Shown one piece after another: positions 1 to 10,662 of a stretch of DNA of 64,000 nt. The DNA lies in contig JAVFKD010000015.1 of the NCBI GenBank assembly GCA_036429605.1, positions 2,255,421 to 2,319,420 of the forward strand, written 5' to 3'. The DNA is from Cladobotryum mycophilum. Its lineage: Eukaryota > Ascomycota > Sordariomycetes > Hypocreales > Hypocreaceae. Numbering within the stretch: the stretch's first letter is position 1; every line of letters begins with the position of its first letter. Both the position numbers and the translations under genes were made by a program. Under the pieces are notes generated by a model, which was not told the origin of the DNA, did no database searches, and was given only the letters and a program-made list of their open reading frames with translations.

Positions 1-1333
1 ACGCTCAAATAATAAAGGCCCACGGGGTTTAGAGGCAAAATGAGGGCATAATAATATTGGGCAAACTGGTCAGCTCCAGCGTTTCGTCGAAAGTTCGAAA
101 CACCGCTGGTTTCATCCTTTGCCGAAGGCTGGCCTATCGCCTCGCAGCGCTCGCCACCAGGAGGCCTTGGGGTTGCCATGCGCCTGGACCCACAAGGGGG
201 TGACCCTGTAAACGCCAATTCTAGCGGGATGCAGTGCTGTTGAATTGCTGAATGTTCACTGAATGGTGATGCTGGGGGGCTATTGTGATGGGTGATCTTG
301 TCGCACTGAGATATATATATTCATAGTCTCTGTTTTTGTACAGTTGGCTTGTGGAAAGAAAAGAAGGAGAAAAACATCGCCGTAGTGATGAACAAACTCT
401 TGCTCTTGGAGACTTGACAAACAAAGTAGACGAGCCGGTAGGATTGCATGAAAGCTGAGCAGATCATCAATCCCTACATGTGAAGGATCAGACTTTGCTC
501 GCCCCCTCGTTTGCATGCCTCTCCGGAAGAAGCCCTTTGCGTATCGGAGGCCCAATCTTTCGTATTTCTTCTGCTTCCACTTTACCTGATGGCATTGGAT
601 CAATTAGGAATCTGCTCCCCTCCCCAAATACTATCGCGTCCGACCCCCAGATCAAAACCACTCTGTCCCCTTCATCAAAGTTCCAAAACCACTCCATGAC
701 CATCCCTTGACCAACCAAAGCCGTCTTCAAGCCCCTACTAAGACAAGACACTCTCTCCCGTGGCAGGTTTTGGATAAGCCCCAAAAAGTGCCCGCCCCAA
801 TCTACAGCGCCTTTTAGCGGCTATAGTACGTCCTTTGGCGGTTTCCACGAGGCTACAGGGGTCGACTTTGGCCAATCGCCCGTTTTGCTAGGGTAGTCCC
901 CCTCCTCGCTGGCCCGCTAAAGTCCTGCTACTACGCTATCTTTCTTTCGTTCGCCCATCCATACATCTCAATTCACCCTCTCCACGTCGTCGTCGTACTT
1001 TTTTCTATCTTTATCTTCTTTTCCCCCTTCTCTTCTTTCGAGCACCACGATACCTTCAGTTCTGAGACTGAGTCGTCAGGACTGCAGCAGGCTCTATCCG
1101 GGCTGGACCTGAAGCTCAAGGTGTGTGGTGCAGTCTTGGCCAGTTCAAGCCTGACTGGAGTGGCGGGAAAGCCGTCGCGGCTGGCTACCGTTATATTCCC
1201 CCCAACGGCCACGATCGCTTCGGTGTACACGCTGGACTCACGTTGCCATCGCCTATCCAACTCCCGACCTATCTAATCCTTAATACGAGAAGCAGAGACT
1301 TTTTTTTTTTAATTTCATTTCAATCTCGGCAAA
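1..1333. other. Intergenic region upstream of STE11
   Basis: No convincing gene. Short open frames on both strands lack recognisable domains and are not followed by plausible splice partners. The last few hundred bases are CT-rich with a run of T just before the start codon, as in fungal 5' leaders, and probably hold the STE11 promoter and 5' UTR. Confidence 0.6.
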
Positions 1334-4031
1334 ATGGCGATGCTCGCCTCCAAATCATCGTTTCCTCCCAGTCTCGGCGGGGCCACCGCCATGATCCCCA
1401 ACCCGCCTCCATCAGCTCTGCCAACATCAAGGAGGATACCCGTACAATCCTTCCCAAGCCCGACAGAATCCGAATTCTCCGACATCGACGGACCAGACTC
1501 GGTTAGATTCTGGGACGAGGATAAAGTTTGCGATTACCTCGCGAGCGTCAAATGTGGTGAATATGAGAAGGTGTTCAGGAAAAATCACATCAATGGCGAG
1601 AACCTGTTGGAAATGGACAAGGAGGTGCTGAAGGAGATGGGTATCGATAAAGTTGGCGATAGAGTTCGCCTTTTTCTGAATATCAAGAAATTACGGACAA
1701 GAGCCTATGCCAACCAGAGAAAGCGGAATAGGGTGAGTTTGGGTTGTTGAGCCGTCTTGAACCGCGAACGGTAACTGACTTTTTACATGTAGGATTCGTT
1801 TGCTGGACTTGATATCCTTCCCATGCCTGCCAGGAGCCCTTCCCCCAAGACTGGCAGCCGATCGATGCCTACGATAGCTCTCAACAAACGGTATTCTAGA
1901 CAAATCGATCTCTCGGGCTTGGCAGACCATGGCAGACCTGGCTCCCCTCTCCAGCCAGGCGATGTCCGATTAAGACAGCGATATCCCGCAGGAGCAGGTT
2001 ACATGGGCCAAAGCGGTAACCCAGCTAACCGTTTAATATCGACACACACGAGAAATAATTCTAGTCTAGATGGCTCGCTCATGGCTGCGTTACCGCAAGG
2101 TCAGGATGTCATTCGTGTAATTTCTACTGGCGGCGTTACCAAGGTTGTCAAGATTGCCGACTGCAACACCTGCGAAGAAGTGATGCGTGTGACGCTGCGC
2201 AAGTTTGCTCTCCGTGAAGATCACGAGAGAAACTACTGTTTCTGGGTTTTGACCGGTATTGATCCCGATCCGAGCCAATGCCGCCGTCTTGGAGATACAG
2301 AGCTTTGGCGTATTATCAAAGATCAGCGACGGCCGGAAAGGAATCGATTAATTCTTAGGAGGGTGCCGGCAGGCGAACCCGGAGAGGCTGAGCTGCAACG
2401 AGCTGCAGCTATTGCAATGGAGGAGGAGCAACAAAAGCATGCACGAGCACTGGAGTCGGTTGACAAGAGGAGTCAGCTAAAGGTGCAAAAGGTTTTGGGA
2501 GAGAAGTGGAATGACATGCTCCAGCTGCCCTTGTCTCCTATTTCCTTACAAGCCCGAGAACGAACCGTTGCAAACACAATGAGAGATATGGACCGCCCGC
2601 TCTCACCTGATTCGCGACCTCCACGTCGCAAGGTGGGACTTCGTCAGTTTGGCGGACTTCGACCCCCAGCGAACTCATCGCATCAGACTTGACGTCTTAC
2701 TTCCCTGACCATCCCCGAGAGGACATTGACCGAACTGCCCGACTTTCCATGAGGAGATCAACCCGCTTGAGTAAGATCAATAGCCGGCTCAGCGTGGCTA
2801 GTAGCCTCAGCTTTGCCTCCAGCATCCAGGATGCTCCCCCATTCCTACTATTGCAGACTCCTGGTTAAGTGGAAGTTCGCACGTTGCCAAAATCCGGCCG
2901 CGTGATATGAGCGGACGCACACCTACTCTATACAGTAGAGACTCAATCTCATCATCAATGCTTGATACTCTTCAAGAGGAATCATCCATTGAACCAGACC
3001 GCAAATCATATGTGTCTTTTACTGAGAGCTCGGCCGATACAACGGCCGTCAGCATCACTGATCCGGAAGGCAACACAACAACAACTTCTTATTATGAAGG
3101 GGAGGGATCAACCGGATCTGGTTCATTCCAAGAGTTGAAGCAAGCGCTCACCGATGATGGAGATGAGGTCGACGAAGAGCTAGAGAGTTTCCTTGCTGGA
3201 GAGTCTTGGGATGATAATAAGTGGATGAAGGGTGCTCTAATTGGCCAGGGATCCTTTGGTAGTGTTTACTTGGCGTTGCACGCCGTGACTGGTGAGCTTC
3301 TTGCGGTGAAGCAAGTCGAGATGCCCGCGCCAGGTGCCAACAGCCAGAGCGACAGCCGGAAGAAGAGCATGATTGACGCTCTTAAACGCGAAATCAGTCT
3401 GTTGCGGGAGTTGCGGCACCCCAATATTGTGCAGTATCTGGGCTGCAGCTCATCAACAGAGCATCTTAACATTTTCCTAGAGTACGTCCCCGGTGGTTCC
3501 GTTCAGACCATGCTGAACTCGTACGGTGCTTTACCGGAGCCGCTAGTACGAAGTTTTGTACGCCAGATTCTGGAGGGACTCTCGTACTTGCATAATAGAG
3601 AGATTATTCATCGGGATATCAAGGGAGCGAATATCCTGGTGGACAACAAGGGCACAATCAAGATTTCCGATTTCGGCATTTCGAAGAAGCTGGAGGCAGC
3701 TAATAACAGCAAAAACCGGCCGTCGTTGCAAGGATCCGTATTCTGGATGGCCCCCGAGGTTGTCAAGCAGACCTCATACACACGCAAGGCAGATATCTGG
3801 TCGCTTGGTTGTCTTGTCGTGGAGATGATGACTGGATCGCACCCCTTCCCAGACTGCAGTCAACTGCAGGCGATCTTCAAACTTGGTGGAGGCAAGGCTA
3901 CCCCGACGATTCCAGAGCACGCTAGCGACGATGCAAAGACGTTCTTGAGCCAGACGTTTGAACTTGACCACAACCTTCGACCCAGCGCAGACGATCTGAT
4001 ACTCAGTCCCTTCCTCACACCAATCACATAA
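1334..4031 (+). CDS. STE11: STE11-type MAP kinase kinase kinase (two apparent frameshifts)
   Basis: MAPKKK of the pheromone/filamentation (Fus3/Kss1-type) cascade; it phosphorylates a STE7-type MAPKK in the cytoplasm. Exons are 1334-1732 and 1793-4031, with a 60-bp phase-0 intron. Visible domains: SAM domain at about residues 58-126 (FWDEDKVCDYL onward), a Ras-binding-like domain at about 239-325 (VIRVISTGGVTKVVKI), and a C-terminal kinase at about 611-875 with glycine loop GQGSFGSV, catalytic Lys in LLAVKQ, HRDIKGAN and DFG. The reading frame breaks twice, at C runs 2663-2667 and 2836-2840; one extra C in each gives 880 codons exactly (879 aa), and the stretch between them reads as typical STE11 linker (DLTSYFPDHPREDIDR). 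The gene is therefore probably intact and the breaks sequence errors. The start is the first ATG upstream of the SAM domain. Family assignment is firm; whether the frame breaks are real is inference. Confidence 0.93.
1733..1792 (+). other. STE11 intron
   Basis: 60-bp phase-0 intron with GTGAGT donor and TGTAG acceptor. Removing it joins the end of the SAM domain (KRNR) to the following linker (DSFAGLDILP). Confidence 0.85.
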
Positions 4032-5526
4032 GACGGTGTTCTCTCAACAGGCTCGACAGGGCTGGTACCAAAACGAGCTCAATTCTTGATAGAATTATAC
4101 GATTTGATGGCATTGATGAATAAAGGTATATACCGGAAAAGGTCGGAGGAAAAGATTGAGAGAAGCAGCGGGATTCTCATGGCAGATTGGCAAGCAAGGA
4201 CAACTCGTTTCTATGTTTGCATGCCGCCTCGATTGAGTCGAGCGCCGGAATTTCGTGAGACGTAATGATTGCCAATCGGCTAACGATACAGGTAGAATTG
4301 GATCATAGGGCGGAGCCACGATGTATGACGAGATAAAGAACCATGTCCATTAGGGGACGTGTTAGACAAGATGATTTGAATCTTTCACTTTTATAATCAC
4401 GGCGTGCTTGTAGTTCTATCCCTAATCCTTTGACGTAGGCCATCATTCCATTTATACACAATATCAGATAATCTTAACACAACATAGTCGTTCCCTGAAC
4501 CTTGATACCAAGGGAGGCAAAAGAAGAGATGGGGTGGAAGGTGTCCCTTAACACGGATAGAATGAAGCGCTATTAGAAGGATGAGAGATGGTTGAATGGG
4601 TTGTTGATTGGGCGGTCAAGAGTCTGGAAGATTTGAGAAGCACACGATGGCAGGTTATAAGAAGCGAGAGTTACTTGGATGGAATGAGCGTAGAAACTAT
4701 TACTTATGGTAACAGCATGGATGTAGCTCTTGATTTACGATTCAAACTTTTCATAAAATTACCTAGTAGTTTACAAGAATGGAAGAATAAACAACATGTG
4801 TTGCATGAACATAGTCATGGATGAGAGGATGTTCTAGGTTAGGTGAGTAAAACGTCTTGAAAGCTGGATGCTTTTCTCAGCACTGAGCCATGGATTTCAC
4901 TGCTTTTACAGTCCGCCCGTTTCAGGCGACCTGCTGCCTGGACTAGGCATTCTCTCTCTCCCTCTCCTTGTCTCGTTGTCCGTCATGCGCTTGTGAATCA
5001 TATGATGTGCCTTGCCGATGCATGGACCCGTGAGAGAGAGTGAGAGTGAGAGAGGGAGAGGGAGAGGGGGAAAGAAAGGGTATTTCTTGGTGTTGCTGCC
5101 TTGGAAAACTTTCCTTTCCTTTCTTTGTTTGTGCCTCATTCTTGAGAGACTCAACTTACAACAAGTCAAGACCCTCAGTTTTGTTCTTTGTCCTCCAGGG
5201 CTGTTATAGCGACCTTAGCGCAACTGGAGCTGGCCACTGCTTCCACTAAAAACGATCACTAAAGCGACCACTAACTCCGCGCTCCTACGCCAAACGCATC
5301 CACTATAGCGTCCCGAGTGCTCCAGGGCTGTTTGTGCTGGTTACGCCTTCAAACGCCGCATCACCCTGGCCCCCTCCTCCCATAATTGGATCGTGTAATA
5401 CCCGACCTCTTAAGCCAACCTACCTATTATTCCAAACAAATAATCATACACTCAATAACTACTGGGCTCTATTCAGAGTTTTCGGTGAAAACGTTGGCAG
5501 AAGTTGAAAAAGAAAAAGAAAAAAAC
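4032..5526. other. Intergenic region with GA microsatellite
   Basis: No gene recognised. It holds the STE11 3' region and the leader of the next gene. A purine-rich (GA)n-type tract lies at about 5033-5079. A 78-codon open frame at 4588-4824 has no recognisable domain. Confidence 0.6.
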
Positions 5527-6159
5527 ATGGACTCTCAAGATAGCCAAGACTCGCAGGACTCGCAGGACTCGCAGGACAGCACCATGACCATCGTCGACGA
5601 GAACAGGCAGGAGATTCTGTACTTTGCCTACGGGAGCAACCTCTCCACGGCGCAGATGCGCGAGCGGTGCCCCTTTTCGACCCCCGTGGGGATGGGATAC
5701 CTCGGGGGATGGAAGTGGATCATCAATGCTAGGGGGTACGCCAACATTGTGAGGTCGTCGGCCTCTTCTGTCGTGGCGACTCAAAAACAACAAGCTGCTG
5801 CTGCTGCTGCTGCTGCTGTTGGTGGTGGTGGTGAGGATGGTGTCTATGGGCTTCTGTACCTCCTCCCGCCCAACGACGAGGCCAAGCTCGATATCTTCGA
5901 GGGCGTGCCAGGGGCCTACGAGAAAGCCCACCTGGACGTCAACTGGCTCAGCGACGCGCAGGGCAACCCCGTACAGGACGAGGCGCTGTCACAGGTGAGG
6001 GCGCTGGTGTACATTGACACGCGGAGGGTGGTGGAGGACAAGCCGCACAAGGAGTACGTCGGGAGGATGGAGAGGGGGATCAAGGACGTGGTGGAGAATT
6101 GGGGGCTGGATGAGGCGTATGCTGATAAGGTGATGAGGAGGTTTTGGAGGTTTCCTTGA
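5527..6159 (+). CDS. Gamma-glutamylcyclotransferase-like (GGCT/AIG2 fold) protein
   Basis: Single-exon 210-aa protein. The hallmark FAYGSNLS motif sits at residues 33-40 and an acidic EGVPGAYEK motif near residue 125, matching the substrate loop and the candidate catalytic Glu of gamma-glutamylcyclotransferases. These enzymes release 5-oxoproline from gamma-glutamyl peptides in glutathione turnover; the exact substrate here is not shown by sequence. The ATG at 5527 is preferred (AAAACATGG context) although the frame is open upstream to 5386. Two low-complexity oddities stand out: an N-terminal DSQ repeat (residues 2-18) encoded by tandem 9-bp units, and an Ala8-Val-Gly4 insert inside the domain. 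Both are absent from the minimal family core and may be strain-variable. Confidence 0.8.
   Translation: MDSQDSQDSQDSQDSQDSTMTIVDENRQEILYFAYGSNLSTAQMRERCPFSTPVGMGYLGGWKWIINARGYANIVRSSASSVVATQKQQAAAAAAAAVGGGGEDGVYGLLYLLPPNDEAKLDIFEGVPGAYEKAHLDVNWLSDAQGNPVQDEALSQVRALVYIDTRRVVEDKPHKEYVGRMERGIKDVVENWGLDEAYADKVMRRFWRFP
5531..5580 (+). repeat. Coding tandem repeat (DSQ)n
   Basis: Tandem GACTCGCAG-type 9-bp units with variants encode five to six Asp-Ser-Gln repeats at the N-terminus of the GGCT-like protein. This is direct sequence observation. Confidence 0.85.
5791..5832 (+). repeat. Coding trinucleotide tract (GCT)n(GGT)n
   Basis: A GCTGCT.. run followed by GGTGGT.. encodes an Ala8-Val-Gly4 stretch inside the GGCT-like domain, between the NARGYANIV segment and GVYGLLY. 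Confidence 0.85.
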
Positions 6160-6773
6160 AGGGGGTTCTCTCTCTTTGGTAGGGGGATGATGATGATGAT
6201 GATGATGGAAAAGGAACATATTCGGTGATGAGGATGAGGATGATCATTGATGATGATGATAGTGGTGGTGGTGGTGGTGGTGGAAAAAGGACATATTTGG
6301 TGATGAGAGTGTTTTAGAGAGTAGAGAAAGTAGAGGCTTGATATGGAGATACTTTGTATTAGACAGGAGTAGATGAATAGATCAAGATGCCATCCCTTTC
6401 ATGCAAACGCACTCACTCAGTAGATAATACTTTACTTGATTATAGGCCTCCAACCATCTTTGCTGTTGTTAAACCGGAAGCGGGGGGGGGAGGGGTTCCG
6501 GGCCCGGGGCGATGTATGCGGAGCACCGGGAGAGAGGCTTCAGTGATTGATAACCGTCCAGTATCATTGGAACCTGAAGATGGGAACCAATGGACACCCG
6601 ATCCTCCCTATAACCCATTGGGGAGATGCCCGGCTTCTGACACATGTCAATCAATCTTGAAAGTCCATCTCCCATCTCCCATCTCATTCTTCAACTCTCA
6701 CAGCGTAAACACCTTCTCTTCACTTTTATTCCAATTCTCTCTCTCAAATGGCCCTAGATATGCAAATCACACA
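6160..6773. other. Intergenic region with trinucleotide repeats
   Basis: 3' region of the GGCT-like gene with (GAT)n at about 6186-6208 and (GGT)n at about 6262-6282, plus a G9 run at 6482-6490. The distal part probably holds the promoter of the PrpF-like gene. No gene seen. Confidence 0.6.
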
Positions 6774-8093
6774 ATGCACAACTTCATCCAACCCCTAAAA
6801 ACAATGTCAATGTCAATGCGACGCTCATCATCCATCCCATTCCCTAAACTGCCCCGCCATCACCATCCCACTATTACACTACTATCATTATCATCCTTCG
6901 CCGCCAGATATCATCGCAAAGACACCCACAACCACCAACCTTCCCCCTTCACACAGGAGCCTCCCCCGGCCTGCGCCATTTCCCAGCCTGGTTCGTCCGA
7001 GGCGGCACGTCAAACGGCCTCGTCATCCGCCGCGATGACCTCCCCCGCGCGATCAGTGGCACGCCGTTCTGCCCGCCGCCATGGGCTCGCCGGACGCCCA
7101 ACACGGCAGACAGCTCGACGGCATGGGGTCCGGCCTGTCGTCTACCTCCAAGGTCGTCATACTGGGCACGCCGCGCTGCTCCCCGCGTAGGGACGTGGAC
7201 GTCGAGTTCACCTTTGTCCAGGTCGGCATCCGGGACGGCGCCCTGGACACGGCGGGCAACTGCGGCAACATGTCCTCCATCGTCGGCCCCGCGGCGTGGG
7301 ACATGGGCCTCGTGCCCTTCTCGTCCTCCTCCTCCGCCGTGGAACTGGGCCAGGAGGGCAGGACCTGGGCCACGGTCCGCGTCCTCAACACAAACACCAA
7401 CAAGCTCATGCTCTCCACCTTTAGGGTCGAGGGGAGCCCCCTGATGTACCACCCGTACGGCGACTACGAAATGGATGGCGTGCCGGGGAAGCAATCTGAG
7501 ATCACCATGAGTTTCCTGGATCCGGGGGGCGCCAAGACGGGAAAGGCTCTGCCCACGGGGAACCCGGTCGACCAGCTCACCTTACCGGACGGGAGCACCG
7601 TGGCGGCATCGCTGGTCGACGTAGGGAACCCGGGTGTCTTCGTCGCCGCTTCGAGTCTCGGCCTCGACGCCGCCCTCACCCCCCAAGTCATCGAAGCAAA
7701 CCCCGCCCTCAAGACCCTCCTCGAGCAAATCCGCCGCGCCGGCGCCTCCAAAATGGGCCTTGACCCCACCACCCAGAGCGTCCCCAAGATCGTCCTCCTC
7801 CTGCCCCCCACAGCCAAACGCTCCCCCCAAACCGACATCCAATGCCTCGCCCTGTCCATGGGCCAAGCGCACAAGGCCGTGCCCCTGACGCTCGCCCTGT
7901 GCCTGGGTGCCGCCTCCCAGATGCCCGGGACGGTTGCCTCGGATTTGATGGGTGGGAAGGCCAAGGACGTGGTTAGGATAGGGCACCCGAGCGGGACGGT
8001 GGATGTGGGGACGACGGTGAAGGGGGGAAGATTGAGGCTGCGAGGCTGTTGAGGACGGCGAGGGTGCTGATGAAGGGGCTTGTGTACTATTAA
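6774..8093 (+). CDS. PrpF-family isomerase (methylaconitate/oxalomesaconate type), three apparent frameshifts
   Basis: PrpF/DUF453 proteins are cofactor-free cis/trans or tautomer isomerases of tricarboxylic intermediates with a diaminopimelate-epimerase fold. Family signatures are WFVRGGTSNGL near the N-terminus, GRQLDGMGSGLSSTSK, and GNCGNMSSIVGPAAW (around residue 161), the latter two in the open frame 7081-8052. The full gene is split over three frames; one extra base in each of C5 6963-6967, C5 7042-7046 and G6 8022-8027 gives 441 codons, linking to the C-terminal helix and a TAA at 8091. The N-terminus from the ATG at 6774 (RRSSS, rich in basic and hydroxylated residues, no acids) resembles a mitochondrial presequence, which would fit 2-methylcitrate metabolism, but this is inference. 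An intron ending at TTCACACAG (about 6956) is an alternative explanation for the first break. Confidence 0.8.
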
Positions 8094-8415
8094 GTGTAGT
8101 TGAGAACGTGGAGAGGACAGGGCGAAAGTGAAACTTGAATGAAGCATAACGGAGAAAGGGAAAGTAATCATGTGAAATGGGAGTAAATGAGTTGCATATA
8201 TAATAACTAGGCGTTTGGAAATAGGTCAAATATTCGAAATGTATTACATCTCACAGCCATCACTGTCAAGATGAGTCGAGGGAATGTTGCTCATTCATGA
8301 ATATCTTTGTTTCATGTCATGTCATGTACATCTACATCATGCCATCTATTATACACATTTAGCCCTTGGGCTATCGTAAGGAGTAGCCCGGCAATTTCTT
8401 TTTCTGCCCACCCCT
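8094..8415. other. Convergent 3' intergenic region
   Basis: Spacer between the PrpF-like gene and the convergent metallophosphoesterase gene. AT-rich with short direct repeats of CATGT (TCATGTCATGTCATG near 8312). No gene seen. Confidence 0.6.
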
Positions 8416-10662
8416 TTACTCAATAGGACAGTTATCCTTGTTCTTCTGCCACGCAAGCTTGGCATAAGGCAGCATAAAGTCTGTCAAAGTTGTTAGATAC
8501 TTTGTATTCCTATACAAGGTTCGAGAGTGACATACCCTGAGAGCTAAAGCTGCAGTCAATATAGCAGCTCACCATGTCGGCAGTGAAGCCCGCACCGAGG
8601 TCTTTCAGAACGAGGTTCTCGATGCTGAAGGAAAAAAGGTGTTAGATCTAATCCCATGCTATGGAAACATTGGCGTGGGCAACACTTACAAATCAAAGAA
8701 AATGAGGTCAACAGTCTCGGGATCCTTGTTGTCTGCGGGGAAATTGGCGCGGGTCTCCCAGTAGCTGGGGATTTCGTGGTCGGGAATATTGGAGTGTTCG
8801 GTATCATCGCCTACGCGGAGGCAACATTAGTTATCAATGACACCCATCACAAAGACTGAATCTAAACTCACCATCAGTTCCCCAGTCATCAGAAGTTGTG
8901 TAGCCAGAAGTCACAGTCTGCTGTCGGCGAACCACGCCGCGTGGCTTGCGCAGGTCCCGGGTGCTCAAGTGTCCGAGGCTAGGATCGGTACACTCATCGT
9001 GAGGCAGAGGCATAGTGGCGAGATCCCGTCTAGACACAGGGCCAGCGTTGAGCCTACTCCGTTGTTAGCATCGCTGAAAAGAATAAAGTTGGAGGTGGAT
9101 AGGCATACTGGTTAATAACGTTCTTAGCCTTGGCGTAGGGCACGTCGGGGATGTAGCGGAAAACGTCTCGGAAGGGCGAGACGATAAAGTTGTCATCATA
9201 GGTAAAGGGACCCTTCCACAAATCGAAACGGATGGCACCAGTGTTACCGATGACGAGGCGTGGCTTATCAGCACGAGTCTTATTAATGACAATAGCGGCG
9301 ATGGCGGGGGAGATGACACCGGGGAAGATGTTCTTTGGGTCATCAAACGGCACACAATTCATGCAGTAGGTCTCGGGGGCACAGCCATAGACTTCGCCGA
9401 GCTTGAGTTCCTCGCGGACCTGGGTAATGTCGCCAGAGACGCGGAGACCAGAGTGATAGTCGAAAGTCTTCTCCGTCTGCTTGGTGTGGTACATGAACGT
9501 GTTGCGGTTCCAGTCGAGGTAGCGACGGGACCAGACAAAGGGAGACTTGGAACCCGCTCTGGCAGGGCGCGTAGGGTTGGGCACGCCGTGGGGGTTGCTG
9601 ATGCCGTGGTAGCCGCTGTTAGAGGAGTCGAAGCCGGACATGGAGACCCAGCCAAGAGTCTCGCAGTAACGGCCGGACTCGATACCGACGGAAGCATCGT
9701 CGTAGACGGCAAAGTCACGGATATGAGAATGGCCACCAAAGAGCTGGATGGGAGTCTTGGGGTGCAGCTCACGAATAGCATCAAAGACAATCTTGAAGGT
9801 GCTGGCAAAATCGGTCTGGCGAACGGGGTTGTGGCCGAATAAGATGAACAAGTCAACGGGCTCATCGCTATCGAGCGCTTCCGTGAACCAGCACTCGTCC
9901 ACCATCTCCTTGGCCTTCAAGACCTGGGAGGCATTGGAGTTGCCGGTAAAGTCAAACAGCACGCCAAAGGCCATGATGCGCAGACCTTGCTCGGTGGTAA
10001 AGTATCGGTGAGTGGCTCCCACATACTCATACTCCTTGGAGGTCTGGTTGTAGACCTTGACATTGGAAGTGACATATCGATCACCCCATTTCTTGGCGTA
10101 CTGATTGAACATTTGGTAGGCAATCTCGGAGACGTACAGTTCATGGTTACCAATGGTCAAGAGATCATAAGGGATCTCGTCGAAGATGGGCAAAGACTTT
10201 TCAGCATCCAGCTTGGTAGCATCAGACAGTCCATTGCCATCGTGAAGATCACCAGTGTCGACAATGAGCAGGTCAGCACCCAAGTTGCCAGCCGTCTGCT
10301 TCATGCGGCGGCTAAAGGTAACAAAGTCGCCCCAATCAGCGCCGTAGTTTTGCTCCTTGACATGACCCTCGAGCCATCCATGTGTGTCCGTCTATTCGCA
10401 AAGCTTGTCAGAGACAGTCCGTTGGGTTTGGTTCCGAGATTGGATTGAGAATACATACGGTGTGGAGGAAGTTGATCTGACCCCATTCCAGAGGCGCCTT
10501 GGGACCATGGACAGCATTGGGAGCGCCGGGTTGAATGCGCTTGACGTGACGAACATGCTCAACCGTGTTGGTAGGACCGTAGCAAGAATGTTCACTATCA
10601 CCGCAAGCCAGCGCACTAGGAAGCAAGGCGATAAGCCCGCTAACGATGCTCAGAGACTTCAT
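8416..10662 (-). CDS. Secreted/vacuolar metallophosphoesterase (5'-nucleotidase-like)
   Basis: Six-exon gene: 10662-10459, 10391-9109, 9053-8872, 8810-8690, 8624-8536, 8480-8416, totalling 648 codons (647 aa) with introns of 55-67 bp. The protein starts with a signal peptide (MKSLSIVSGLIALLPSALA). Calcineurin-type metal-binding motifs follow: DTHGWLEGH, VDTGDLHDGNG, GNHELY, FGHNP and GGHSHIRDF, which are the residue blocks of dinuclear metallophosphoesterases. The C-terminal half contains VIGNTGAIRFDLWKG, as in the 5'-nucleotidase C-terminal substrate domain. The architecture resembles the yeast YHR202W class; the substrate is not known from sequence. Cysteines around CAPETYCMNC suggest a disulfide-bonded secretory protein. 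No frame breaks. The family is firm, the precise function open. Confidence 0.88.

Noticed and set aside
2641..2907. Programmed frameshifting in STE11
   Set aside because: Two successive shifts at simple C5 runs with no slippery heptamer or pseudoknot, and the same pattern in four unrelated genes, point to sequence error instead.
5473..5931. 152-codon minus-strand frame opposite the GGCT-like gene
   Set aside because: Made of low-complexity antisense of the repeats; no domain, and the plus strand carries the family motif.
7464..8171. 235-codon open frame on the minus strand over the PrpF-like gene
   Set aside because: It is antisense to a GC-rich coding region with clear PrpF motifs on the plus strand and shows no domain of its own.
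9453..9842. Plus-strand frame of 129 codons within the metallophosphoesterase
   Set aside because: Antisense shadow of a well-supported exon.
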